A DNA stretch of 22,986 nucleotides from Oceanihabitans sp. (GTDB lineage: Bacteria; Bacteroidota; Bacteroidia; Flavobacteriales; Flavobacteriaceae): the NCBI GenBank assembly GCA_018067265.1, contig JAGPUY010000464.1, forward strand, positions 1-22,986. Direction: 5' to 3'. A program made the position numbers and the translations under genes. How positions within the stretch are numbered: position 1 is the first letter of the stretch; every line of letters starts with the position of its first letter. Shown one piece after another: positions 14,164 through 22,323 of this stretch. A model generated the notes under the pieces. The model was not told the DNA's origin. It worked only from the letters and a program-made list of their open reading frames with translations, and ran no database searches.

Positions 14164-15326
14164 TGAAAGATGTTCTTATTATAACTAGCTACTATCCTCC
14201 AGAAATTGGCGCTGCATCTAACCGAATTTTTCATTTAGCGAAAGGTTTGCAAGAACGTAACTTTAATGTGCAGGTAATAACGCCTTTACCCAATTATCCG
14301 ACAGGTAAAATATTTGATGGCTATCAAGGAAAATTCAAGCAAACTACTATTGAAAAAAACATTACTATGCACAGGTTATGGATTTTCGCTACGGTTTCTA
14401 AAAACAAGTTTTTACGCTTAATCGCAATGCTTTCATATAGTTTTAGTTTGGTTTGTTTTTTTGCTTTTCATAGGCTTCCTAAAACGGTTATTGTGCAATC
14501 ACCACCTTTATTAGTTGCGTTTACTGCCATGCTTTTTTTACGATCTAAAAACCGAAAGCTTATTTTAAACGTGAGTGATTTATGGCCAATTGCAGGATTA
14601 GAACTTGGTGCTTTTAAAAGGAATTTCAGCTATAAAATGCTGGAGAAAATTGAACGTTTTAATTATAATAAAGCGCATTTAATTTTAGGTCAAAGCGAAG
14701 AAATAATAACACATGTACACGCATTATTTCCGGAAAAAGAAACCCTTTTATATAGAAATTATCCAGATTTTGATGCTCCTAAAATAGAAGTTCGAAATGC
14801 TTCCGAAGAAAAAATAAAAATAGTGTACGCTGGGCTTTTAGGAATTGCACAAGGCGTTTATAAACTTTGTACGGAATTACAATACGACAACATGGAGCTT
14901 CATATTTATGGCTCTGGAGCAGAACAGAAGCGCATTGAAGCCTTTATAAAGCAACATCCCGAACTTCCGGTATATTTTCATGGTAGCGTAACTAGAGCAG
15001 CCTTACATAAAGTGCTTTTACAATTCGATGTGGCTATAATACCTTTATTAAATAGAATTTATGGTTCGGTACCTTCTAAAATATTTGAATATGCAAAACT
15101 AGGTTTACCTATTCTATATTTTGGTGGTGGTGAAGGTGAAGATGTTGTAAAAAACAATGCATTGGGTTGGATTGCTACTGCTGGAGATTATGAAAACTTA
15201 AATACTATAATTGCTTCCATAACGCTTTCTGAAATAACACCGACTTACAAACAAAAAATAAAAGACACCGCAACGGCTAATTTTGATTTAGAAGCACAAT
15301 TAGTGCAGCTTTCTAGTTTTCTTTAA
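14163..15326 (+). CDS. WbuB-like family 4 glycosyltransferase
   Basis: A 387-residue GT-B glycosyltransferase. The N-terminal acceptor domain begins VLIITSYYPPEIGAASNRI with the typical LPNYPTGKIFDGYQG segment of WbuB-type enzymes. A hydrophobic stretch around residues 90-125 (SYSFSLVCFFAFHRL, LLVAFTAMLFL) suggests peripheral membrane binding. The donor domain has YAGLLGIAQGV, YGSGAE and PSKIFEYAKLGLPILY. WbuB itself transfers an N-acetylfucosamine residue in an E. coli O-antigen, but the donor cannot be assumed here. It probably extends the lipid-linked polysaccharide repeat started by the adjacent WcaJ-like transferase. Its stop codon overlaps that gene's stop on the opposite strand (TTAA). 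Confidence 0.9.
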   Translation: MKDVLIITSYYPPEIGAASNRIFHLAKGLQERNFNVQVITPLPNYPTGKIFDGYQGKFKQTTIEKNITMHRLWIFATVSKNKFLRLIAMLSYSFSLVCFFAFHRLPKTVIVQSPPLLVAFTAMLFLRSKNRKLILNVSDLWPIAGLELGAFKRNFSYKMLEKIERFNYNKAHLILGQSEEIITHVHALFPEKETLLYRNYPDFDAPKIEVRNASEEKIKIVYAGLLGIAQGVYKLCTELQYDNMELHIYGSGAEQKRIEAFIKQHPELPVYFHGSVTRAALHKVLLQFDVAIIPLLNRIYGSVPSKIFEYAKLGLPILYFGGGEGEDVVKNNALGWIATAGDYENLNTIIASITLSEITPTYKQKIKDTATANFDLEAQLVQLSSFL

Positions 15327-16681
15327 TACGCTTTATCTTCACCATTAATCACATTCATAAAGGTTTGGGTAACGATTTTAATATCTAACAATAAAGACCA
15401 GTTTTCAATATAAAAGATATCTAGTTTTACACGATTAATGATGTCTTTATCTGTTTCTATTTCCCCTCTAAAACCACTTACTTGTGCCAATCCTGTAATT
15501 CCTGGTTTTACAAAGTGTCTTACCATAAATTTATCGATTCGCTTTGCATACATATTGGTATGACTTACCATGTGTGGTCTTGGACCTACAACAGACATAT
15601 CGCCAAAGAGTACATTAAAAAACTGTGGTAATTCGTCGATACTCGTTTTACGAATAAACTTACCAATTTTAGTTACCCGTTGATCTCCTCTTGTTGCCTG
15701 ATGTACATTGGCGCTTGTATTTGGAGTCATCGATCTAAATTTATAACAATCAAATTCTTTATAATTAAAACCATTTCTAGATTGCTTAAAGAAAATTGGC
15801 CCTCTAGACTCTAATACAATAAATATTGCTATAATTGGAGTTAACCAAGAAAGTAATAAAATGATTACTGCCGATGAGAATACAATATCGAATATTCTTT
15901 TAAGGAACTGGTTTACAGAATCTTCTAAAGGTATATTACGAAAAGATAAAATTGGTGTATAGTTATAGTATTCGTACTTTAATTTCTTAGAATATATATC
16001 TTTATTGTCTGGTAAAAACTTTAATATTTTAAGGTTATTATCTGCAAAATCGATAACCTTTACCAATTGACTGTTTGAAAGTTGGGATAATGAACAATAA
16101 ATTTCATCTACATTTTCTTCCTTTAAAAAAGCGAAACATTCTTGTAAGCCTTCTTCAGAAATATTTTTAAAGCTAAATATTTTTGTATGTGTATACCCGT
16201 ATTCTGGCTTATCATTAAAAAACTTTTCTAAAGCGAGTGTCTGCTTATTTTTACCCAAAATAGCCGTAACTCTATAGTTTCCACCGAACGATACTCTATA
16301 CCTTTGTAATAAATAGTATAAAGTAAATTTAAATAAAGTAACCAAAACAAATACGCAAACAATGTATTTAAAAATGGTAAACGGGAGAATATCTAGCTCA
16401 TAATAAAAGCCCGAAAAGGCAAATATTATAAGCGTAAAAAGTGCCATTTGCCTAAAAACAAGGGTCATGATAATTACCTCTCTTGTATATCTAAAAACAC
16501 CATAGAATTTAGATAGTATAGAAATAAGTATCCAAGCTATAGATATTACAAACACAAAAGAAACAGGCTCAACACTTTTAAAAAAATAAAGTAATGCTAA
16601 ACTATTTATTATGATTAAATCTATTAAATATGATATCGGTCTTAAATAGACAGAATATCTTCCTTGTTTAAATGTGCTCAA
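15323..16681 (-). CDS. Polyprenyl glycosylphosphotransferase, WcaJ-like (initiating transferase)
   Basis: A 452-residue membrane protein that starts polysaccharide repeat assembly by moving a sugar-1-phosphate from a UDP-sugar to undecaprenyl phosphate. Four N-terminal transmembrane helices (about 14-125) are followed by a Rossmann-like CoA-binding-type domain (about 133-240), a re-entrant/transmembrane helix (about 262-292) and the catalytic bacterial sugar transferase domain with KFRSM (314-318), DELPQ (349-353), GPRPH (366-370) and KPGITGLAQ (392-400). The domain order is that of the long WcaJ/EpsL-type enzymes, whose usual substrate is glucose-1-P or galactose-1-P. Last gene of the ugd-decarboxylase-wcaJ operon, 1 nt after the decarboxylase gene. 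No terminator is visible; its stop overlaps the convergent glycosyltransferase. Confidence 0.93.
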   Translation of the reverse strand: MSTFKQGRYSVYLRPISYLIDLIIINSLALLYFFKSVEPVSFVFVISIAWILISILSKFYGVFRYTREVIIMTLVFRQMALFTLIIFAFSGFYYELDILPFTIFKYIVCVFVLVTLFKFTLYYLLQRYRVSFGGNYRVTAILGKNKQTLALEKFFNDKPEYGYTHTKIFSFKNISEEGLQECFAFLKEENVDEIYCSLSQLSNSQLVKVIDFADNNLKILKFLPDNKDIYSKKLKYEYYNYTPILSFRNIPLEDSVNQFLKRIFDIVFSSAVIILLLSWLTPIIAIFIVLESRGPIFFKQSRNGFNYKEFDCYKFRSMTPNTSANVHQATRGDQRVTKIGKFIRKTSIDELPQFFNVLFGDMSVVGPRPHMVSHTNMYAKRIDKFMVRHFVKPGITGLAQVSGFRGEIETDKDIINRVKLDIFYIENWSLLLDIKIVTQTFMNVINGEDKAY

Positions 16682-16682
16682 T

Positions 16683-17669
16683 TTACTTTTTTATGTGTTT
16701 AGAAAAATCTTTATGCTCACTTTTATATAGGTCTTCATCAGATAAAGACTTAAAATAATTGAATGTTTTAAGCATACCTTCTTCGCGTTCGACTTTTGGT
16801 TGCCAACCTAATAACTTTTTTGCCAAGGTTATATCTGGTTGTCTTTGCAGCGGATCGTCTACAGGTAATTCTTTATAAATAACTTTTTGAGAAGTATTGG
16901 TTAGTTTAATTATTTCTTCTGCAAAATCTTTAATGGTTATTTCATTCGGGTTACCAATGTTAACTGGGTTTGCATAGTCGCTAAACATTAATCTAAATAT
17001 TCCTTCTACCTGATCATCTACATAGCAAAAAGATCGCGTTTGCATACCATCTCCAAAAACAGTTAAGTCTTCGCCCCTTAAGGCTTGTCCCATAAATGCA
17101 GGAATCACTCTTCCGTCATTTAGCCTCATTCTTGGTCCGTACGTGTTGAATATACGTACAATACGCGTTTCTAGACCATGAAATCGATGATATGCCATGG
17201 TTATCGATTCTTGAAAGCGTTTCGCTTCATCATAAACACCTCTAGGTCCAATGGTATTTACATTACCATAATAACTCTCTGTTTGTGGATGCACTAAAGG
17301 ATCTCCATATACTTCTGAAGTGGATGCAATTAGTAATCTTGCATTTTTAGCCTTCGCTAAACCAAGTAAGTTATGGGTACCTAACGACCCTACTTTTAGG
17401 GTTTGAATTGGTATTTTTAAATAATCTATCGGACTTGCTGGGGAAGCAAAATGTAGCACATAATGCAAGTCTCCTTCTATTTTAATAAACTCCGTTACAT
17501 CGTGCTCTATAAACTCAAAGTTAGGATTCTCTGCTAAATGCGCAATGTTCTTTTTGTCTCCAGTAATAAAGTTATCCATACCAATAACATGAAACCCTTC
17601 ACGGATAAATCTATCGCATAAATGCGAACCTAAAAAACCTGCCGCTCCTGTAATAAGTACTTTTTTCAT
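16683..17669 (-). CDS. UDP-glucuronate decarboxylase (UDP-xylose synthase)
   Basis: A 328-residue extended short-chain dehydrogenase that converts UDP-glucuronate to UDP-xylose with bound NAD+. It has the NAD motif TGAAGFLGSH (residues 7-16), TSEVYG (117-122), GNVNTIGPRGVYDEAKR (135-151) with the catalytic Tyr146 and Lys150, then RIFNTYGPRM. The GPRGVYDEAKR string is characteristic of the UXS branch and distinguishes it from dTDP-glucose dehydratases and UDP-glucose epimerases. Encoded 12 nt after ugd, which makes its substrate, so the pair forms a clear two-step route to UDP-xylose. The product may be a polysaccharide building block. Confidence 0.93.
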   Translation of the reverse strand: MKKVLITGAAGFLGSHLCDRFIREGFHVIGMDNFITGDKKNIAHLAENPNFEFIEHDVTEFIKIEGDLHYVLHFASPASPIDYLKIPIQTLKVGSLGTHNLLGLAKAKNARLLIASTSEVYGDPLVHPQTESYYGNVNTIGPRGVYDEAKRFQESITMAYHRFHGLETRIVRIFNTYGPRMRLNDGRVIPAFMGQALRGEDLTVFGDGMQTRSFCYVDDQVEGIFRLMFSDYANPVNIGNPNEITIKDFAEEIIKLTNTSQKVIYKELPVDDPLQRQPDITLAKKLLGWQPKVEREEGMLKTFNYFKSLSDEDLYKSEHKDFSKHIKK

Positions 17670-17681
17670 GAATGGTTGCTA

Positions 17682-18986
17682 TTAAGACTTTCTACCTATT
17701 GAACTATATTTAAAACCTTCTGCTTTAATATCATCCACGTCATACAAGTTTCGACCGTCAAAAATAACAGGTGCAATCATGTTTTCTTTTAGTTTATTAA
17801 AATCTGGTGTTCTAAATATACTCCATTCTGTACAAATTATCAAAGCATCTACATCTTTTATTGTTTCATACATGTTAGAAGCATAGTTTAACTGGTTGCC
17901 AAACTTCTTTTTTACGTTTGGCATCGCTTCCGGATCAAAAACGTTTAATTTCACATCGTGCTTTAATAACTCTTCAATCATATATAAAGAAGGAGCTTCA
18001 CGAATATCATCTGTTTCGGGTTTAAATGCTAAACCCCAAATAGCAATTGTTTTTCCTTTTAAATCATTATTAAAATGCGAAAGGATTCTTGGTATTAATA
18101 TTTTTTTCTGAATATCATTTACTTTAATAACAGCGTTTAAGATATCAAAATCATACCCGTTATCTTTTCCAGATTTGTGTAATGCTTTTACGTCTTTCGG
18201 AAAACAAGAACCACCATAACCTATTCCTGGAAAAAGGAAGCGTTTACCGATACGAGAATCAGTTCCCATTCCAGCTCTTACTTTGTCTACATCTGCTCCT
18301 ACTTTTTCACAAAAATTAGCAATTTCATTCATGAAAGTGATCTTTGTTGCTAAAAAAGAATTCGCTGCGTATTTGGTAAGCTCTGCAGATTTCTCATCCA
18401 TTATAATAATTGGATTTCCAGATCTCACAAAAGGTTTGTATAGTTTTTGCATTAGTGCCGTTGCTTTATCTGAGCTAGACCCAACTACAATTCGTTCTGG
18501 TTTTAAAAAATCGTCTACAGCAAATCCTTCTCTTAAAAACTCTGGGTTAGAAACCACATCAAAATCTACCGATGTTTCCTTTGCGATAGCTTCTCTAACT
18601 CTATCTGCTGTACCAACAGGTACTGTACTTTTATCTACAATTACTTTATAGTCTGTAATAAGTTTACCAATATCTTTTGCTGCACCTAAAACATAAGATA
18701 AGTCTGCAGAACCATCTTCGTCTTCTGGTGTTGGTAAGGCTAGAAAAATAATTTCACCATGGTCTAAACCTTCTTTTAAAGAGGTGGAGAAACGCAATCT
18801 ATTTGCTTTTATATTTCTATCAAACAAAACATCTAAGTGTGGCTCATAGATTGGCACCTCACCGTTTTGCATTCCTTTTACTTTTTCTTCATTTATGTCT
18901 ATACAAAGAACTTCGTTTCCTGTTTCTGCTAAACACGTTCCTGTCACTAAACCAACATAACCTGTACCTATAACTGATATTTTCAT
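17682..18986 (-). CDS. ugd: UDP-glucose 6-dehydrogenase
   Basis: A 434-residue enzyme that oxidises UDP-glucose to UDP-glucuronate with two NAD+. The N-terminal Rossmann motif is VIGTGYVGLVTG (residues 5-16). STVPVGT (120-126), NPEFLREG (147-154) and the active-site loop GYGGSCFPKD (257-266, nucleophile Cys261) are all intact. The C-terminal UDP-binding domain has WGLAFKPETDDIREAP. First gene of a three-gene minus-strand operon with the UDP-glucuronate decarboxylase and the WcaJ-like transferase. A -7 box lies just upstream within a block shared with the acyltransferase operon promoter. Confidence 0.95.
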   Translation of the reverse strand: MKISVIGTGYVGLVTGTCLAETGNEVLCIDINEEKVKGMQNGEVPIYEPHLDVLFDRNIKANRLRFSTSLKEGLDHGEIIFLALPTPEDEDGSADLSYVLGAAKDIGKLITDYKVIVDKSTVPVGTADRVREAIAKETSVDFDVVSNPEFLREGFAVDDFLKPERIVVGSSSDKATALMQKLYKPFVRSGNPIIIMDEKSAELTKYAANSFLATKITFMNEIANFCEKVGADVDKVRAGMGTDSRIGKRFLFPGIGYGGSCFPKDVKALHKSGKDNGYDFDILNAVIKVNDIQKKILIPRILSHFNNDLKGKTIAIWGLAFKPETDDIREAPSLYMIEELLKHDVKLNVFDPEAMPNVKKKFGNQLNYASNMYETIKDVDALIICTEWSIFRTPDFNKLKENMIAPVIFDGRNLYDVDDIKAEGFKYSSIGRKS

Positions 18987-19004
18987 AAATTGCTTTTATG
19001 TAAA

Positions 19005-19042
19005 CAAAAATAAGAAAGTATGATGAAATACCGACTAGAGTT
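19005..19042 (-). promoter_or_regulatory. ugd operon promoter with shared polysaccharide-locus block
   Basis: The minus strand has TATTTTTG (19012-19005), a TAnnTTTG -7 box 19 nt upstream of the ugd ATG, within TTTCTTATTTTTG (19017-19005). AACTCT lies exactly 19 bp upstream (19042-19037). The same two elements at the same spacing occur upstream of the acyltransferase operon (22873-22910). The rest of the 152-nt spacer (19043-19138) is AT-rich and shows no convincing terminator for the downstream end of the acyl operon. Confidence 0.5.
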
Positions 19043-19138
19043 CTCTATAAATGATGAATACGAATATTTATTTATTATTTTAATTTAAATAAAAGTGAAA
19101 TTCTAGCTTTTAAGAAGAGCGTATACGGTTAAAATGAA

Positions 19139-20125
19139 TTATAAAATTTCACTAAAAACCTTAATGGAATCTTTATTTTTTAGTTTATAGCTCATAAATT
19201 CATCTAATTTATTTAAAGAATAATCCGTAAAAGCTTTTGGGTGCCCAATAATAACAAAGTTATTCTTACCGCTTTTAGAATATGTTTTATAAGCTTTATT
19301 TAATAAGGAAGCTTTAAATCCATCCATGGAAACTACCGAGTAAGAAGATTTAGTTAATAGTCTTCTTATTTGGGTATTAGAGGTAGGAGAAGCGTGGCCA
19401 TCTCCATATGGTTTGTGTTTTTTTGAACCACTTTTTTTAATAAATACAAATTTCCAGAAAAAGGAAGGAAAAACTTTAGTACTTGCAATAGGTATCTCTA
19501 GAAAAGGTCCTGCTTTATCTTCCATACATGGATCATTTGAAAACATCCAAGAATCTAAATCTTTCGCTTTTTCAAAATCATACCATTGCGTTTTTGTTGT
19601 GTTTTTTCCTTTATAAAAAACGGTACTGTCAATTTTTAAGTCACACTTTAAAAAAGCTTTTTTAAGCTTTTCAAAAGGTTGAATACACCAACCACCAGCT
19701 CTATATGTATTTATTTTTTTATTTGTAATTTCTTCTAAAACATTTTTATATCTGTAAAAAATATCCTCAATTTCATTTTCTGAAAATGCATCTAGTCTAT
19801 ACCTTGTGAGGTCAAAATTCCAACCGTTTTCATTATATGTGGTGTCTTCCCAGTGCGGGTGCACATGTAATTGTATGTCATGTCCATTCGCGGAGAGTTC
19901 TTTTATTTGATTACTAACTAAAATATAATCTTGTTCTAACTTTGGGTATTTAAGCTTATATTCTTTAAGTTTAATTAAGTATCCTGAATCTACAAAAAAG
20001 ACACATTTAAAATTATGTTTATCTGCTATATCCATTAGCTTATTTGTTGGCTCTATGATACATTTTTCAGGAGTTCCTGAATTACCAAAAAAAAGTTCGT
20101 AATCTAAAGTGATATATATATTCAT
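19139..20125 (-). CDS. Polysaccharide-deacetylase-like protein
   Basis: A 328-residue protein of the glycoside hydrolase/deacetylase barrel superfamily, with no signal peptide and so probably cytoplasmic. Elements in family order: an N-terminal acidic pair in TLDYE (Asp8, Glu10), FKCVFFVDSGYL (39-50), a His cluster LHVHPHW (86-92), YRAGGW (141-146), and near the C-terminus IIGHPKA (292-298). The HxHxH cluster and the YRAGG strand match the metal site and arginine strand of NodB-like enzymes, but the first motif is DYE instead of the usual DDG, so it is an atypical branch. It may deacetylate a sugar or nucleotide sugar, or hydrolyse a related amide. Last gene of the acyl-ACP operon, 3 nt after the AAC(3)-like gene. 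Confidence 0.75.
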   Translation of the reverse strand: MNIYITLDYELFFGNSGTPEKCIIEPTNKLMDIADKHNFKCVFFVDSGYLIKLKEYKLKYPKLEQDYILVSNQIKELSANGHDIQLHVHPHWEDTTYNENGWNFDLTRYRLDAFSENEIEDIFYRYKNVLEEITNKKINTYRAGGWCIQPFEKLKKAFLKCDLKIDSTVFYKGKNTTKTQWYDFEKAKDLDSWMFSNDPCMEDKAGPFLEIPIASTKVFPSFFWKFVFIKKSGSKKHKPYGDGHASPTSNTQIRRLLTKSSYSVVSMDGFKASLLNKAYKTYSKSGKNNFVIIGHPKAFTDYSLNKLDEFMSYKLKNKDSIKVFSEIL

Positions 20126-20128
20126 TTT

Positions 20129-21040
20129 TTATTTTTTATAAATACTCTTTCCTTCTTTGGCTATTTCTAGTAATGTATTTGTAACTTCTTTTGCGTTTGC
20201 TAAAAACATTGGAGATCCTTTATAATTCCATTGACGCAAGTGGGAATCATCTATATACTCTTTTAAAATGGTTAAATCTCGGCTACTAGATAATGAATCT
20301 GTATAACACTTTAAGTCATATACCGTAGCATCTTCTTTATTAATCAATTTTACAGGGATAATTTTATACTCTCTTTTTAAAGGAAAAGGAAACTTTTCTT
20401 TTAATAAATCTTCAGCAACATGAACATGTGTTAAGTTTCTATAGTAGTAAACTCCTAAACCTAATATTTTAGTTTCGCAGGAATTCATAATTTCAAATGG
20501 CGTTTTTTCACCAAAAGTAGTATCACATAAATGATGGCTCTTGGTTAGTTCTTCCGCTTTGGGTCCATAGGCAGCAATACTGTGTGTTGGGTGCACACTT
20601 CTTAGCACTCCTTTTTTTCTTCTAAACAATTCATTTAAAAGTCCAACTGTTGTTGGGGTTCTATCTACATTAAATATATTTTTTCTTAAATACTGTTTCT
20701 CAATACCACTATTTTTTTTTCCTAGGGTAAAAACCGGCATAACTAAAGTAATCCCTTTCTCTTCTGAGTACTGAATTAAAGCATCTAAAAGCTCTTTAAC
20801 ATTACCCTTGTACATTGGAAATAAGTTGTTAATGGAGCTATGCACCATTAAGATATCGAAAGTGTTTTCTCCTATTTTCTCCTCTATTTCTAGAAGTAGG
20901 TCTTTAGTAGTGAAACTTCCATTAAAAAAAATAACAAATTTTGGGTGCTTGTTTTTAAAATGAAAAATTTTTAGTTTGATTTTAATTTTTAGTTTTTTAG
21001 GGAAAAAATTAATTAAAAAAACAATTATTTTATCTTTCAT
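20129..21040 (-). CDS. AAC(3)-fold N-acyltransferase, probably sugar-modifying
   Basis: A 303-residue member of the Antibiotic_NAT (aminoglycoside 3-N-acetyltransferase) family. It has MVHSSINN (65-72), TLVMPVFT (98-105), DRTPTTVG (126-133), SVHPTHSIAAYGP (148-160), FGEKTPFE (176-183), LGLGV (193-197) and THVHVAED (204-211), all in family order. The N-terminal 45 residues are very basic and hydrophobic, possibly a membrane-associating extension. In a polysaccharide locus such proteins are more likely to acylate an amino sugar than an antibiotic, and resistance should not be inferred. The neighbouring ACP and ketoacyl synthase make an acyl-ACP a plausible donor in place of acetyl-CoA; this is inference. 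Confidence 0.85.
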   Translation of the reverse strand: MKDKIIVFLINFFPKKLKIKIKLKIFHFKNKHPKFVIFFNGSFTTKDLLLEIEEKIGENTFDILMVHSSINNLFPMYKGNVKELLDALIQYSEEKGITLVMPVFTLGKKNSGIEKQYLRKNIFNVDRTPTTVGLLNELFRRKKGVLRSVHPTHSIAAYGPKAEELTKSHHLCDTTFGEKTPFEIMNSCETKILGLGVYYYRNLTHVHVAEDLLKEKFPFPLKREYKIIPVKLINKEDATVYDLKCYTDSLSSSRDLTILKEYIDDSHLRQWNYKGSPMFLANAKEVTNTLLEIAKEGKSIYKK

Positions 21041-21049
21041 ACTAAACTT

Positions 21050-22048
21050 TTAAAGCTCTACAATTACTGCTCCCCAAGAATAACCAACACCAAAGCCACA
21101 TAGCATAATCTTATCTCCTTTTTTAACAAGATTAGTATCTATACATCGCTTTAGGGCAATAGGAATTGTTGAAGAAACGGTGTTTCCTATATCTCCTATA
21201 TTATTATAGTATTTCTCTTGTCCTATTTTTAACTTTTTAGTTAACGATTTTATCATGTACTCATTAGCTTGGTGAAAAATAAAGAAATCAACTTCCTCAA
21301 GTTCCATCTTATTTTTTGCTAATGCTTGTTCTACAACTCCTGGTATTTGTCTGCTTACGAAATAGAAAATTTCGGAACCATTCATGTATAGATCATTAGC
21401 AGTTCTTTCTTCATTTCTAGTACCAATTATAGTTTCGGCATTACTATCAAAACGACATTTCATACCTCCATTAGGTACAATTAAATTTTGCGAACCTGCT
21501 CCATTAGTACCTAAAACAAAATTACCGATGTTTTGAGTTTCTGTTTTTTCTACAACGACAGCAGAAGCTCCATCGCCAAAAATCATCCTATTTCCTAAGT
21601 CTCTAGGATTTATATGTTTTGAATACGTTTCGGCCATTACCAATAGCACATTATTAGCTACACCACTTGCAATAAACCCTTTTGCTATGGTCAAAGCATA
21701 TATAAACCCAGAGCACCCTTGATTAATATCAAAAGCACCAATATTATTAGACAGCTCCAATCTCTCCTGTAATAAGCATGCCGAGGTTGGTAAATAATAG
21801 TCCGGGCTTTGCGTACAAAGAATTATGAAATCTATTTTATTTTTATCGTAGGATTCAAATAATTTAGTACATACAGATTCTGCTAAATCTAAGGCTGTTT
21901 CATTTTCAAGAACGATATGTCTTGAAAATACACCAATCTTCTTTTCCATTTTAGAAATATCTCTATCTGGGAATTCCAATTGTAATTCTTCATTAGAAAG
22001 AGTTTTTTCTGGTAGAAAATATTCGATATGTTTTATAGTTGCAGACAT
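21050..22048 (-). CDS. FabH-like 3-oxoacyl-ACP synthase III
   Basis: A 332-residue thiolase-fold condensing enzyme. The catalytic triad is complete: Cys112 in INQGCSGFIYAL, His259 in FIFHQANEYM and Asn289 in GNTVSSTIP. Length and motifs fit ketoacyl-ACP synthase III, which condenses an acyl-CoA primer with malonyl-ACP. It lies in an operon with its own acyl carrier protein; its ATG overlaps the ACP stop by one base (TAATG). That argues for a pathway-specific role, not bulk fatty-acid initiation, which is usually served by a fabH near plsX. It probably builds or transfers a short acyl chain for the acyltransferases beside it. Some family relatives instead make ester bonds, which is a possible alternative. 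Confidence 0.88.
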   Translation of the reverse strand: MSATIKHIEYFLPEKTLSNEELQLEFPDRDISKMEKKIGVFSRHIVLENETALDLAESVCTKLFESYDKNKIDFIILCTQSPDYYLPTSACLLQERLELSNNIGAFDINQGCSGFIYALTIAKGFIASGVANNVLLVMAETYSKHINPRDLGNRMIFGDGASAVVVEKTETQNIGNFVLGTNGAGSQNLIVPNGGMKCRFDSNAETIIGTRNEERTANDLYMNGSEIFYFVSRQIPGVVEQALAKNKMELEEVDFFIFHQANEYMIKSLTKKLKIGQEKYYNNIGDIGNTVSSTIPIALKRCIDTNLVKKGDKIMLCGFGVGYSWGAVIVEL

Positions 22049-22323
22049 TATAGTTTATTAATATATTCAACAAGCGTTTCTACATCTTTAAAATTAATCA
22101 TAAAGCTAGCTTCTTCTTCATTTAAGACCTTAATCTCTTTTTCAAAAACTTCGGCGTATTGCTCTTCAATATCTACAGACAGCACAACCAAGTCCATACT
22201 ATCTAAAACTTCTTTTATTTTTGTTTTCTCATTAGGTGATTCAAAATCACTAATCATTTCTTCTTGTCCAAAGTTTTTTAAACACGCGACAACAATCTCT
22301 TGAATTTTTTTTCTTTTATCCAT
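22048..22323 (-). CDS. Dedicated acyl carrier protein
   Basis: A 91-residue acidic helical protein with the phosphopantetheine attachment motif DSMD at residues 41-44 (Ser42, where DSL is usual) and an overall ACP pattern (EVLDSMDLVVLSVDIEEQY, MINFKDVETLVEYI). I start it at 22323 (MDKRKKIQEI). A TTG-type upstream start at 22365 would add residues read inside the acyltransferase gene, and the ATG gives normal ACP length. Its start overlaps the end of the acyltransferase gene by 8 bp and its stop overlaps the synthase start by 1 bp, so the three are translationally coupled. It probably carries the acyl group made by the synthase III to a sugar acyltransferase. Confidence 0.85.
   Translation of the reverse strand: MDKRKKIQEIVVACLKNFGQEEMISDFESPNEKTKIKEVLDSMDLVVLSVDIEEQYAEVFEKEIKVLNEEEASFMINFKDVETLVEYINKL

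Noticed and set aside
18283..18651. 122-codon plus-strand frame
   Set aside because: Antisense shadow inside ugd, over its active-site coding region.
19013..19138. AT-rich inverted repeats as terminator of the deacetylase-like gene
   Set aside because: Only a 6-bp A/T stem was found, without GC core; expected by chance in such AT-rich sequence.
20129..21040. Aminoglycoside resistance gene
   Set aside because: The fold is AAC(3)-like, but the operon context with ACP and glycan enzymes points to sugar N-acylation; resistance is not supported.
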